From positions 1-20,266 of the IMG/VR virus record IMGVR_UViG_3300027980_000319: a DNA stretch of 20,266 nt. One strand, 5' to 3'. Source of the DNA: a virus. The position numbers and the translations under genes are program-made. Under the pieces are notes generated by a model, which was not told where the DNA came from, did no database searches, and saw nothing but the letters and a program-made list of their open reading frames with translations. Below, piece by piece: positions 1-8,359 of this stretch. Position 1 is the stretch's first letter, and every line of letters starts with the position of its first letter.

Positions 1-368
1 CCGGTTGCAAGATCATCTATTTGAGCCTGTAATCTGTTTGGATCATCAGCAAAAACAACACTCCCGGCAATGTCTCCGAAAGCGTAAATAGTCCCTGTTT
101 GATATAATACATCGGTTATAGTTACCGCCTCATAAACATCTTTAGCCCATACGGTTGTCATCCTGCTGTTTTTTTGGGCAAACTCAAAACCGGTTATATC
201 TACCCCGCCCTCATCGGCTTGAGTATTCAGCCTGAAGTTTTCAGAGAAGAAAAGAATTTCTTCTGAAAATCTATTTTCCCCTGTCCCGGCGTCGGTAATC
301 TCAAAGGCTTCAAAAGGAACCCCGACTGTTAAAAGGTCCCTGTAATCATATTTAAATGGTACTCTCAT
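1..368 (-). CDS. Phage tail-region protein, partial (C-terminus beyond window)
   Basis: I do not recognise a family. The frame is open from an ATG at 368 to the left window edge, giving the first 122 residues, which begin MRVPFKYDYRDLLTVG. An AAGGAG Shine-Dalgarno site lies 8 bases before the ATG, which supports this start strongly. The visible part is acidic and mixed alpha/beta, with no signal peptide or membrane segment. It follows the 602-aa tail protein in the same direction with an 18-base gap, so it is very probably part of the tail-tip or fibre set made after the tape measure. Its role cannot be assigned from this fragment. Confidence 0.75.
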   Translation of the reverse strand, partial: MRVPFKYDYRDLLTVGVPFEAFEITDAGTGENRFSEEILFFSENFRLNTQADEGGVDITGFEFAQKNSRMTTVWAKDVYEAVTITDVLYQTGTIYAFGDIAGSVVFADDPNRLQAQIDDLAT

Positions 369-386
369 TTTTTTCTTCTCCTTATC

Positions 387-2195
387 CTAAACACCGTATG
401 AATCAACACCGTAAACGTCAAGCCCGTAAACAGCCCCTGTATTTACCCCTGAATCTTCAGGCTCTGGGATTGTCTCTGATATAAACCTTACACCAAATCT
501 TAATTCAAGAGCTGTTAAATTAATAGTTATTGAAAGGACTTCCCAGAGCGCCCGGGGAATATAAATATTCCCGTTTCTTCTCTTATACTCATAAATAACA
601 TTATCTAAAATCCTAGCTTGCACATGCTGTATTTTAGTACTTATTTTTAGCCGGGGAAAAATAAATTGGGAAAACTCCATTACATCATCAGTCATAGCTT
701 TAACTTCGTCAAAATCATCCATATCAAGTTCGAACGGCTTTTCATTATACTGCCCGTATCGACCCTTAACTAATTCCTGGAATTCCGTATTTCTATAAAG
801 AAGAGTTTTCCCGTCTAAAAGATTCTTTCCATAATCAACCCTAACAGAAGATAAATATTCATCAATTTCATAATCCCTTTTAGGCCAAGGGGCAATTAAT
901 TCATCGTCCATTATTTCAGCAAACGCTTCCCTTGAATCATCCGATTTTCTAAAAGTAAATCTTCCATCCCCTAAAATATCAAAAATGCCCTGATTGATTA
1001 CACAGGCTTTTTCAATTAATTTATTAGTTTTAATTATGTTTCCTTTCCCTATCCATAAGGAGAAAGACCTTGCTCTATTTTTTTCAAACTCCCATTCTGT
1101 TGTGTCGTAAGTTGCAGAACTGAAAACAACCCCTTCATAATAATCAAGTGTCAACTCTATAGCTAATAATGTATTTTTGTTGCTGCTTACAGAATAAGAA
1201 ACTGTCAATTCTTCTGTTGTATCGGTCCCGGTGAAAGTTCCATCAACACCCGTTCCAGAATGAGCAAAAATAGTGCCGTCTTCTTTATACACTGTAATGC
1301 CAGAATCAACGTCAAAAAACTCATTATCAAAAAACACCCAAGAACCCGCAGCGACTCTATAAGCCGGGGCTTTGGTTTGGTTTCCAAAAGCTATAGGAAT
1401 AGGCGTTCCCACTAAATCAGGATCAACCGAAGGGTAGTCATCTGTATTAAACTCATTCACAGGAAGCGAGCGGGAAAGCTGGTCCCGGGGGTCTTTAATT
1501 CTTATCTGAAACTTAAAGTCGTCGTTTGTTAAAGACCCGACACGGCCATTATAAACGTCTAAAGCTTCCGCATAAGGAAGCCCTTCAAAAGAAAGTTTTA
1601 GCCGAAATGGTTGGTTGTATAAATCTCTTTCGGCGAACTTATCAAAGAACCCCGATTCATTATCATACGTAATAACCCCGCCACCATAACGAAGAATCCC
1701 ATAGTACAGGAAGTCTTTTTTCTTGGATAGGCTGGGAACGGATCTGATAAGAGGCTCATAATAAACGCTCTCAAAATAGTTTTTCGCAACAAGGTCCGTT
1801 TTATCAGTAAACCCGATTGCAGCACCGGGGGCTTTAATTGTGAAAGCTTCGGGAATTCTCGACTCGTCAAAATGAACATAAAGGCGGGTTGTAATAGGGT
1901 CATAATACCAAGATCTAGTTTGAGCCTCAACTTCTGCAATTGAATTCAACTCTGTATATAAAACACCGTTCGCATTAAAAGACTGAATATTTCTATAGAT
2001 ATCGGTTGCATTTTTCCAATAACCTGTATTACCCCTATCATCAACTACTAAATTAACCCCGGGGGTTATTGTTGTTTTCCACACGGGGCCTTTATGGTTT
2101 ATCCATACAAACCCGGAAAGCGGCGTATCTATTTCATTTATTATTATTTTCTTTGAAGATGGACTGTCTAAAAAATCCTGCAATGAAAGTGCCAT
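387..2195 (-). CDS. Large tail-tip / baseplate-hub-like protein, 602 aa
   Basis: This is the largest gene after the tape measure and is read in the same direction, where siphophages usually encode tail-tip or hub proteins. I infer a tail-tip structural role from position; no catalytic motif is visible. The protein is rich in beta-strand-forming and aromatic residues (many Tyr, Phe and Asp) and has no signal peptide or membrane segment. The C-terminus is odd: after a Pro/Glu linker (around residues 575-585) it ends in three short repeats, VYGLD-VYGVD-SYGV. The start ATG at 2195 is preceded by a weak AAAGGTTGG-like site. It lies 11 bases after the preceding 262-aa gene. It is not recognisable as lambda gpJ (over 1100 aa), so it belongs to a different tip architecture. 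Confidence 0.8.
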   Translation of the reverse strand: MALSLQDFLDSPSSKKIIINEIDTPLSGFVWINHKGPVWKTTITPGVNLVVDDRGNTGYWKNATDIYRNIQSFNANGVLYTELNSIAEVEAQTRSWYYDPITTRLYVHFDESRIPEAFTIKAPGAAIGFTDKTDLVAKNYFESVYYEPLIRSVPSLSKKKDFLYYGILRYGGGVITYDNESGFFDKFAERDLYNQPFRLKLSFEGLPYAEALDVYNGRVGSLTNDDFKFQIRIKDPRDQLSRSLPVNEFNTDDYPSVDPDLVGTPIPIAFGNQTKAPAYRVAAGSWVFFDNEFFDVDSGITVYKEDGTIFAHSGTGVDGTFTGTDTTEELTVSYSVSSNKNTLLAIELTLDYYEGVVFSSATYDTTEWEFEKNRARSFSLWIGKGNIIKTNKLIEKACVINQGIFDILGDGRFTFRKSDDSREAFAEIMDDELIAPWPKRDYEIDEYLSSVRVDYGKNLLDGKTLLYRNTEFQELVKGRYGQYNEKPFELDMDDFDEVKAMTDDVMEFSQFIFPRLKISTKIQHVQARILDNVIYEYKRRNGNIYIPRALWEVLSITINLTALELRFGVRFISETIPEPEDSGVNTGAVYGLDVYGVDSYGV

Positions 2196-2206
2196 TAAAC
2201 CAACCT

Positions 2207-2995
2207 TTAAACTTCATATGTTATATAGACAAAACCTCTATTATTAGCTAAGGAATTATAAGCTGTTGAATCAAAAGTACCACCAAGATCTCTATATAAC
2301 CTAACCTGTGTTGCATCACACTCTATGCGCCTAAATCCCCCAGAAGAAGAAGTAAACGCGTTAAAATCTAAAAGAGCAAAATTATCATCTTGTATAATCA
2401 CGGCAGAAATGGCAATTATTTTTAAAAAATCAGGAAGACTATGATTTATTGTAAGCAATGCTTGTGATTGCATATTCCATTCGCCCATAGTTAGTTTTTT
2501 TATCTTGAACCTAACATTCCCGTTTTCAAGACCTTCACCAAAAACTCCATGACCAACAACATTAAGGGCACCGGGGATATTATAACCATTCTGTCCCAAT
2601 AGCAATAATTTATCTCTATATATCCCGGCAGAAGCTTTGAACATAGAATATAAAGCGCGGTTGTTCCCGTCATAATAGCCTTGATAATCATCATTCCAAG
2701 CTGGAACAGTCATTGAATAAATAAAATCGTCTGTAACAAGATCATAATACAAATAAAATGCATTTGAATTGTTTACATCGTCATAACCTGAAGGAGTGAT
2801 ATCATCAGTATCAACGATATATAAGGATCCTTTATTTTCAAAAACAGAGCCAAGTTTTACAACCGGCTCATCATCATTATTAAAATTAGTTAAACTTATC
2901 CGGGCCATGCCCTTATATGTTTTATTTAAAGTTTCCATTATCCCGTCAAGGTTAGAATCACCTTGGTCAAAATCATTTAATAGTGTTATAGCCAT
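2207..2995 (-). CDS. Tail-tip or receptor-binding-type protein, 262 aa, unknown family
   Basis: I do not recognise the family. It is a soluble, beta-rich protein of 262 residues with many Asn, Asp, Gly and Tyr, as is common in phage adhesion or tip proteins. The C-terminal quarter contains IIAISAVIIQDD and ends NRGFVYITYEV, a pattern that resembles the virion-binding end domains of small phage tail proteins; this is a memory-based impression, not a search. The ATG at 2995 overlaps the TAA stop of the upstream gene by one base (TAATG), with a GAGG site just before it, so translation is probably coupled. Position after the tape measure and distal-tail-like gene supports a tail-tip role. Confidence 0.7.
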   Translation of the reverse strand: MAITLLNDFDQGDSNLDGIMETLNKTYKGMARISLTNFNNDDEPVVKLGSVFENKGSLYIVDTDDITPSGYDDVNNSNAFYLYYDLVTDDFIYSMTVPAWNDDYQGYYDGNNRALYSMFKASAGIYRDKLLLLGQNGYNIPGALNVVGHGVFGEGLENGNVRFKIKKLTMGEWNMQSQALLTINHSLPDFLKIIAISAVIIQDDNFALLDFNAFTSSSGGFRRIECDATQVRLYRDLGGTFDSTAYNSLANNRGFVYITYEV

Positions 2996-3747
2996 TATTC
3001 AACCTCTTGCTCAAAGTCCTGATTAGTTGTGAGTAAATCCCTTTTCCCTAAAGGAGTTAATCTCAAGCCCTCTTGATTATACGTTACATATTGTATTCCG
3101 TAAATCGAACCCGCTTTATCAAACCGTATAAAAAACGGGGTTATTATATCAGCTATGGAGAAGAGTCTTCTCAGCTCGTCCCGCTGTTCGATTGTAATCA
3201 TAGGGTATCTGACTTGAAATCTGTCAAACAAATAACCCTTATCACCCCAAGTCTGCCCGCCTCTTGATTTTGTTTTTACGCTGGTAGTCTCATAGTCGTT
3301 AATAATTGAATAAGATATTCCCGGTGTAGCATAAACCTTACCAACCCATATACGGCCAATCTGTATATACAAATCAGGGTTGGCCCCGTCAACAATTCTT
3401 ACCCTTAAATATCTATATGTTTGTACAGGAAATTCAACATAAATAAACCCTGCGCTCCACACTGCATCTATCTCAAAAGCAGGAGACCCCCAAGAATTGG
3501 AGGAATTCATTTGAACTTTTATTTCAGTTGCCCCGCTTGTTACATTATGAGCGCCAATCACAACACCTGAAACTTCTTTAGCTGATAAAAGGTCAAAAGT
3601 AATTTCTGCCGTTGTTGCCGCGTCTGTCCTGTATAATCGCGTTAATAGGGGATTAACGACATTTGACACCGGATATTGAATATCGTTCGTTGCTGCCGTT
3701 ACATTAGCGTTTCCTATTGAACCTTGCTCTTCTATATATAATTTCAT
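2995..3747 (-). CDS. Distal-tail-like protein with probable galactose-binding-like (discoidin-type) domain, 250 aa
   Basis: This gene comes directly after the tape measure, the usual place of the distal tail (Dit-type) protein that joins tail tube to tip. Residues about 45-135 show a jelly-roll pattern like F5/8-type carbohydrate-binding modules: a strand near ITFDL, then VSGVVIGAHNV, then a stretch ending YVEFPVQTYRYLRVRIVDG, the last being the typical 'rYlRv' strand of that fold. The C-terminal part (about 150-250) is a separate domain, with FDRFQVRYPMITIEQRDELRR (more than half charged or polar) suggesting a structural adaptor. ATG at 3747 overlaps the tape-measure TGA by four bases (ATGA). 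The Dit role is inferred from position; the sugar-binding fold is a pattern call. Confidence 0.65.
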   Translation of the reverse strand: MKLYIEEQGSIGNANVTAATNDIQYPVSNVVNPLLTRLYRTDAATTAEITFDLLSAKEVSGVVIGAHNVTSGATEIKVQMNSSNSWGSPAFEIDAVWSAGFIYVEFPVQTYRYLRVRIVDGANPDLYIQIGRIWVGKVYATPGISYSIINDYETTSVKTKSRGGQTWGDKGYLFDRFQVRYPMITIEQRDELRRLFSIADIITPFFIRFDKAGSIYGIQYVTYNQEGLRLTPLGKRDLLTTNQDFEQEVE

Positions 3748-6701
3748 GATGCAACCACCGCCCTTTCATCTACAGGAAGCCGTCCTTCCCTAAATCCTCT
3801 AATTAGCCAACCCTCAAGCTGTTCGTCTCCAACCTGTAATATGACCGGCTGCTTCTCATCAGACCCGGACAGCCCGGAAGAATTAAAGCCAGTTGAAGAA
3901 GTGGGTTCAACAGTGACGCGTTCCCGGCCTCCGACATTATCACCAACCATAATAGGCATTGGACCGTTAGTCTCGAAAGATCCACCTTCAGCAAAGGCAG
4001 GGGGTTGAGGTTTGGAAGCGGCAACCGCTGCAATCTGCAACCCGCTTGCAGTCCCTTGAAGAGCTGCCAGTGGTATGTTTAGAGGGAAAGGTACAGAAGC
4101 TAAAGTTCTTGCCACAGCAAGCGCCCCTTGAGCAATGGAGGTTGCAAGGCTTATACGCCAAGAAGCCAACGCCGCTTTATATTCAGCCTGTGCTTTCTCC
4201 TTTTCAAATCGTTCAACTATCTTCGCCCGCTCTATAGCGTCCTGCTTTTCTTTTATCAAGGCTGTATCACCGGCCTTAAAAGCGGCGGCAAGTTCTCTTT
4301 CCAGCCTCTCCATTGTGGACTCTTCCAAAAGCCCGTTTGCCTCTAATTCAGCTTGAAGTCTTGCATCGATTGCGGCAAGATCGTTTTCTAGTCTTACTTG
4401 ATTTAAATTATCTAAAGCTGAAAGTAAATTGGTTGTTCCGTTTACGATACTACTTGTATAGTCAAACCAGTTTTCTTTTAAGAATTCAACCGTATCTTTC
4501 CAAATCGCTCTAAGTTGTTGGGTCAAGGCAGAAGCTGAATTGAAAATCTTTTCATTGGCAGCCCGAACAGCCGCCAGTTTGAGGGCCTGAATTTTTGTAA
4601 AGTTTTCCGCAGCTTGTTCTTCCGGAGAATCACCGCCACCATCACCACCAAGACCGGCAGCCACTTCCGCGTTCAATCGCTTCTGTTCTTCAAGTGCGGC
4701 AAGTCGGGCAATTCTTTCCCTTTCAATCTCCGCTATATTAGACGCAGTCTGTTCTTTCACTGCCTGTTTATTGGCAGCAGCCGCAGCAATAGCCGCTTCG
4801 CTGGAAGCAATAGATTCCAACCTTGCCGCCTCGATTTCCCCGGCAAACCCGTTGACATTTTCCTGAAGATCCGCAAACTTTTCCCCGACAAATGGTAACT
4901 TGGCAGCAAGATCCAGAAACTTATTAACACCGCCTAAAAGCTTTTCAAGTATAATCCCGGCTAGTTCAAGAACAACAACCTTTACGCTGTTAAACGCAGT
5001 TATCCAAGCCGCAGAAATTGAAGCCCCTATTAGTTTAAAAATCTCTTTTAATTTACTCAAAGTTGTAGTTATCTGAACAACAACAAAATCCCAGTTCTTA
5101 ACCAAAAGGATAATTGCGGGAATTAATATAGTAATGATAATGGCGGCAATAGCTCCAATCGGGTTAGCAGCAACGGCAACATTTAAAGCCTTAAAAGCAA
5201 CCGCAAGCCCCTGTATTACAGCGGCCCCCTTTGATATAGCTAAGAACGTAATAACCCCGGCAGTAAGACCGGCAAGAACAGGAACGGCTTTCCCTACAAT
5301 TTCAACAAATGAAACCAAGGCGGGAAGAACCCGGGACCCTATCTCTATTCTAAGGTTTTCAAACTTGATTTGTGCTTGCTCTAGTCTGAACGCCTGAGAA
5401 GCAAACCCTGAAGTTTGCTTTTCAAGGGCTGTGGTTGCCGCTCCTGAGTTGTTTTCAAACTCTTTGAGTATATCGTTGTAAACAGCGCCATCTTCCGCTC
5501 CTGCTGCAAGAGCACCACGCAAACCCCTAATATTAGGCACAAGCTTTGCTATCTCTTCCAGTGAACCGTTTGAAGCCTGTTGGATAAACTCTAAAGCGCC
5601 TCCAAGCCCTTCAGATTCTAACAGGGCAGACCCAGAGGCAAACCCGTATTCATTTATAGCTTTTGTCAAATCTTCAGTTGGCTTTAAAAATGCGTTGACA
5701 ATACCGTTAAGCTGTGTTGTTGCTTCCGCTGCGGGAACCCCGACCTTAGTCAGAGTAGCAATCCCGGCGCCAAGATCTTCTAATGGAAGTTGAGCGGCGG
5801 CAAAAAGTGAAATAGATTTTCCTATTGTCTGGGATAGTTCTTCCCCGGTAATCTTTCCCTGCTTAACTATAGTAAAATAATCGTCTGTGATATCCGCAGC
5901 GCTTTGCGCTTCCGGTCCATACGCATTTAAAGCGGTCGTTACAATATCGACCGCTTGAGCGTTTTCTATTAATGCGCCTTTGGCTAGAACTGAAGATTCA
6001 GTTACAACGTCAATGGCTTCCGCAAGGCTGCCAGCACCCGCCGAAAGGGATTGGTAAACCCCGGCAGAAAGTTCTTTCTTCTGTATGGCAAAATCTTCTG
6101 ACAATTCAGTTATGGACCCGTCAAGCCTCTGAAATTGTTCATCGGTAATATCAATTAGTGTATTAACATTGGCTATCTGTTTAGAATAATCCACAAAATC
6201 AGTCGTTGAGGACCCTATGAAAGCAGTAGCTGCCGCAATAGAAACAAACCCTGCCGCAATCCCGGCAAGGTTCTTTATTGAAACAGTAGCTGTTTGATTA
6301 AACTTCCTGGAATTAGCAGTTGTTTTTTTCTGTTCCTGCTGATATTTCTTTTGAGCGTCTTTGGCTTTTAATATCTGATCATCAAGTTGATTATACCTAT
6401 CCCTCAATTTACCGATAGAAGCAGATTGCGGGTCAATCCCGTTTCTTATTAAACTTTGGATCTGTTTTCTTAAAGCTTTCTGTTCAGCCTGTGCGCCTTT
6501 AAGTGATCCGCTGGTTGCCTTAACGGCGGCGGCTGCCCGTTTATTCCTATCGATGAATTGATCTATTTCTTTAGGATTAAAAGCGGCGCGGAATTGTTCA
6601 ATTTCCTGCGTGACTTCCTTCGTCTCTGTTCCAAAATCATCTAAATCTTTTTGAGCCTGAGCAAAATTAGAATTTACAGTAACATTAATTTTTGCGGCCA
6701 C
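3744..6701 (-). CDS. Tail tape measure protein (TP901 type), 985 aa
   Basis: This protein sets tail length and is released during DNA ejection. At 985 aa it is the longest gene here and sits directly after the tail assembly chaperones, as expected. Residues about 75-130 are a charged coiled coil; about 165-400 form the TP901-type tape-measure core, with segments such as LSAGVYQSLSAGAGS and LPLEDLGAGIATLTKVGVPA typical of that family. A long hydrophobic stretch (about 465-535, including AIAAIIITILIPAIILLV) and another near 845-905 are probably membrane-interacting. A second coiled coil (about 640-700, ERIARLAALEEQKRL) lies between them. The start is GTG at 6701 with an AGGGG site about 7 bases upstream; no ATG fits better. 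By the usual length rule (about 0.15 nm per residue) the tail would be roughly 150 nm. Confidence 0.95.
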   Translation of the reverse strand: MAAKINVTVNSNFAQAQKDLDDFGTETKEVTQEIEQFRAAFNPKEIDQFIDRNKRAAAAVKATSGSLKGAQAEQKALRKQIQSLIRNGIDPQSASIGKLRDRYNQLDDQILKAKDAQKKYQQEQKKTTANSRKFNQTATVSIKNLAGIAAGFVSIAAATAFIGSSTTDFVDYSKQIANVNTLIDITDEQFQRLDGSITELSEDFAIQKKELSAGVYQSLSAGAGSLAEAIDVVTESSVLAKGALIENAQAVDIVTTALNAYGPEAQSAADITDDYFTIVKQGKITGEELSQTIGKSISLFAAAQLPLEDLGAGIATLTKVGVPAAEATTQLNGIVNAFLKPTEDLTKAINEYGFASGSALLESEGLGGALEFIQQASNGSLEEIAKLVPNIRGLRGALAAGAEDGAVYNDILKEFENNSGAATTALEKQTSGFASQAFRLEQAQIKFENLRIEIGSRVLPALVSFVEIVGKAVPVLAGLTAGVITFLAISKGAAVIQGLAVAFKALNVAVAANPIGAIAAIIITILIPAIILLVKNWDFVVVQITTTLSKLKEIFKLIGASISAAWITAFNSVKVVVLELAGIILEKLLGGVNKFLDLAAKLPFVGEKFADLQENVNGFAGEIEAARLESIASSEAAIAAAAANKQAVKEQTASNIAEIERERIARLAALEEQKRLNAEVAAGLGGDGGGDSPEEQAAENFTKIQALKLAAVRAANEKIFNSASALTQQLRAIWKDTVEFLKENWFDYTSSIVNGTTNLLSALDNLNQVRLENDLAAIDARLQAELEANGLLEESTMERLERELAAAFKAGDTALIKEKQDAIERAKIVERFEKEKAQAEYKAALASWRISLATSIAQGALAVARTLASVPFPLNIPLAALQGTASGLQIAAVAASKPQPPAFAEGGSFETNGPMPIMVGDNVGGRERVTVEPTSSTGFNSSGLSGSDEKQPVILQVGDEQLEGWLIRGFREGRLPVDERAVVAS

Positions 6702-6711
6702 GTATTAACCC

Positions 6712-7020
6712 CTATTTTCTTTTTGATTTTTGTATAGTGAATTGTTCGTTTTCCCGTTCCACTCTGTTAAAGCTTTTAAGGAAATCAACAACCCAAGGCG
6801 CTTCGTTATACCACCCGCTGCCGTTTGGCATTCCAAACTCTTTGCAGGTTTCCCAAAACCCGTAATAATGAAGAAAGTCATCACTTCTGATGACTCTCTT
6901 TTCTTCTCCGTCATAGATAACCTTAAACGGTTTATTGTTCCGGTAATTAACAAGCTCTTCAATACAAATCATATAGTCCCCGGGTAAAAGTTCCCAATCA
7001 TCCCAAAACAAACGATCCAT
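6712..7020 (-). CDS. Downstream tail assembly chaperone frame (lambda gpT-like position), 102 aa
   Basis: Located between the gpG-position gene and the tape measure, this frame matches lambda T by position. In lambda, T is made only as a gpG-T fusion by a -1 ribosomal frameshift. Here the frame is exactly -1 relative to the upstream gene, and it stays open upstream through 7104, past the upstream stop, so a fusion is possible. However, it also has its own ATG at 7020 with a GAGG site 8 bases away, so separate translation is possible too. The protein is rich in Trp, Tyr and acidic residues (DRLFWDDWELLPGDY) and has a C-terminal NGSGWYNEAPWVVDFLKS segment, reminiscent of small proteins next to tape measures. 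Its sequence similarity to gpT is not evident by eye. Confidence 0.65.
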   Translation of the reverse strand: MDRLFWDDWELLPGDYMICIEELVNYRNNKPFKVIYDGEEKRVIRSDDFLHYYGFWETCKEFGMPNGSGWYNEAPWVVDFLKSFNRVERENEQFTIQKSKRK

Positions 7021-7073
7021 AAAAAGCGCCTCAGAAAAAGTACAGACTTCGATTCTGAACTCTATTCCAAGGC

Positions 7074-7104
7074 TTAGTTTTCCCCCGGCGTCATTTCCCC
7101 GGTT
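7074..7104 (-). other. Candidate -1 ribosomal frameshift window joining the two chaperone frames
   Basis: Between a -1-frame TAA (7105-7107) and the zero-frame TAA (7074-7076), the -1 frame is open and runs into the 102-aa gene with 18 extra codons before its ATG. The run GGGGGAAAAC (7077-7086) is the only homopolymer-like slip sequence. The phasing is imperfect: the zero frame reads CCG GGG GAA AAC, so GGG can re-pair perfectly at -1, but the classical X XXY YYZ heptamer is not in the pre-shift frame. The frame relation and synteny with lambda G/T are seen; an actual shift is inferred. Confidence 0.4.
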
Positions 7105-7502
7105 TTATCCATATCGTCAAGAGTCTCTTCTTCAATACCATCTTCGCCGATATCAGAAAGCGCAGAATCAAAACCCATAATTCTATTCCAAAGCTCTATA
7201 CATAATTCTGTAGATTCCGGGCTTCCTTTTTGCATGTCTTCAATAAGCTTTTGCGGCGTATCAATCTTAGCTCCATTTTCATCTTCATATTTATTGATTC
7301 TGGTAACTTTAGCTTTTAAGGCCGTAAACTCGCTTTTTTGAAACTCCATCTTGCCGCCCTTCAGATATTTCATCTTCTGGAACTGGTCACGCTCTTTAAG
7401 CGTGGCAATCTTCATTTCTACAGTACACTGTTCTTTTTCTTCAAGTTCTCTATTTTCGCAAAACTTAGGAATATAGATTAGTTCTATCGCTGCTCTTCTC
7501 AT
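7074..7502 (-). CDS. Tail assembly chaperone, lambda gpG-like position, 142 aa
   Basis: A 142-aa protein (lambda gpG is 140 aa) between the tail tube gene and the tape measure. Proteins in this slot coat the tape measure during tail assembly and are not part of the mature virion. The sequence is highly charged and helical, with an acidic C-terminal tail (residues about 112-142, rich in Asp and Glu), like gpG proteins. Residues 1-30 look like a small beta unit (RRAAIELIYIPKF). The gene ends CCG GGG GAA AAC TAA, a G5A4 run immediately before the stop, with the -1 frame open into the next gene. ATG at 7502 is preceded by AAAGGAGATTTTGCCAT, an AAGGAG site at good spacing. Confidence 0.75.
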   Translation of the reverse strand: MRRAAIELIYIPKFCENRELEEKEQCTVEMKIATLKERDQFQKMKYLKGGKMEFQKSEFTALKAKVTRINKYEDENGAKIDTPQKLIEDMQKGSPESTELCIELWNRIMGFDSALSDIGEDGIEEETLDDMDKTGEMTPGEN

Positions 7503-7517
7503 ATGGCAAAATCTCCT

Positions 7518-8213
7518 TTAAAATACCGTTTCGGTTGCGTTTGTTGTTCTTACATAAACCGTTGCAGCGCCCTGTCCTTTCGAATAGGAAAGGTCAAAGT
7601 TCTGAGCGCCTTTAAGCGGCTTATCCAATGTGATTGAAGATAAGATTACCGGAAAGAGAAGCCAAACTTGCTTATCGCCCACGGCAATTTGATCGCTATT
7701 CTGCAAGATTGCGAGAAGAACGTCTTCATCATCTTTTTGGGTAAAGGTGTAAGTTCCTTCACCGTCATCTTCTGAAAGGTCAAAAAACTTCTGCAAAAAG
7801 CGAAGTTGAGTTTCGTTGATACCACCACCGGGAGAAATAAATCTCAAGAATGCACTTATGTCCCCGGAAAGATCTGTATAACCGTCAACAATACTTACAT
7901 TATAACCATCGTCGCAATCATCCGTCACATCAATTGTTCCCTTCTCTCCACTGATAGAAGCATCAACTTTACAAATTTTATTCAGCGTAATAGGAAAAAC
8001 GTCATCATCCACAATCGGGGTAATGGCGTTTGCATTATCAGGCGATTTAAAATTATATGTTGAGCTAAACGGAAGAGTGGACCCGACCGCTGCTTTTTTG
8101 TCAATTTGAAACCATGAGTTGTCAGCTAAGGCGGCAATCCCGTCTCCTGCAACTAATGATCCCTTGACTGCTTCAAAAAGTATGGCAACCTTACCACTTT
8201 TTTTTACGTCCAC
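7518..8213 (-). CDS. Major tail tube protein (lambda gpV-like position), 231 aa
   Basis: By order (tail terminator, tail tube, chaperones, tape measure) this is the tail tube subunit, and its length (231 aa against 246 for lambda gpV) fits. The protein is beta-rich, with N-terminal VKKSGKVAILFEAVKGS, an acidic region around residues 65-125, and C-terminal strands QVWLLFPVILSSITLD. No membrane segment or signal is visible. The start is GTG at 8213, with AGGGGG about 6 bases before it. Sequence identity to gpV is not obvious by eye, so the call rests mainly on gene order and the immediate neighbours. Confidence 0.8.
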   Translation of the reverse strand: MDVKKSGKVAILFEAVKGSLVAGDGIAALADNSWFQIDKKAAVGSTLPFSSTYNFKSPDNANAITPIVDDDVFPITLNKICKVDASISGEKGTIDVTDDCDDGYNVSIVDGYTDLSGDISAFLRFISPGGGINETQLRFLQKFFDLSEDDGEGTYTFTQKDDEDVLLAILQNSDQIAVGDKQVWLLFPVILSSITLDKPLKGAQNFDLSYSKGQGAATVYVRTTNATETVF

Positions 8214-8222
8214 AATAACCCC

Positions 8223-8345
8223 CTATTTCTTTTCTTCACCGGCGGCTTCTACCGCCTTTGGTGTTTCTTTTTTTACAGGGAGTTTCTTGCCGTCTTTGCT
8301 TCTTGGGTCAAGTCTCTTCCCGCATTTAAAAACTTCTTTTTTCAT
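8223..8345 (-). CDS. Small basic protein, 40 aa, unknown
   Basis: A short gene between the tail terminator and tail tube genes. It starts with ATG at 8345, preceded by AGAGAGGTG at ideal spacing, and ends in TAG at 8223-8225. The peptide begins MKKEVFKCGKRLDP and ends in a Lys/Glu/Ala tail; it contains one Cys and 13 Lys. It fills the gap between its neighbours exactly (14 bases on one side, 9 on the other), which together with the strong ribosome binding site makes it a likely real gene. I do not recognise a family. It could be a minor tail or assembly factor. Confidence 0.65.
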   Translation of the reverse strand: MKKEVFKCGKRLDPRSKDGKKLPVKKETPKAVEAAGEEKK

Positions 8346-8359
8346 AATACACCTCTCTT

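Noticed and set aside
1598-1939. Minus-strand 113-aa open frame inside the 602-aa gene
   Set aside because: Lies entirely inside a well-supported longer gene in another frame, with no own ribosome binding site.
4046-5397. Several plus-strand open frames of 63-94 aa opposite the tape measure gene
   Set aside because: The tape measure has clear family features over this length; the plus frames are low-complexity shadows of Ala/Leu/Glu-rich codons.
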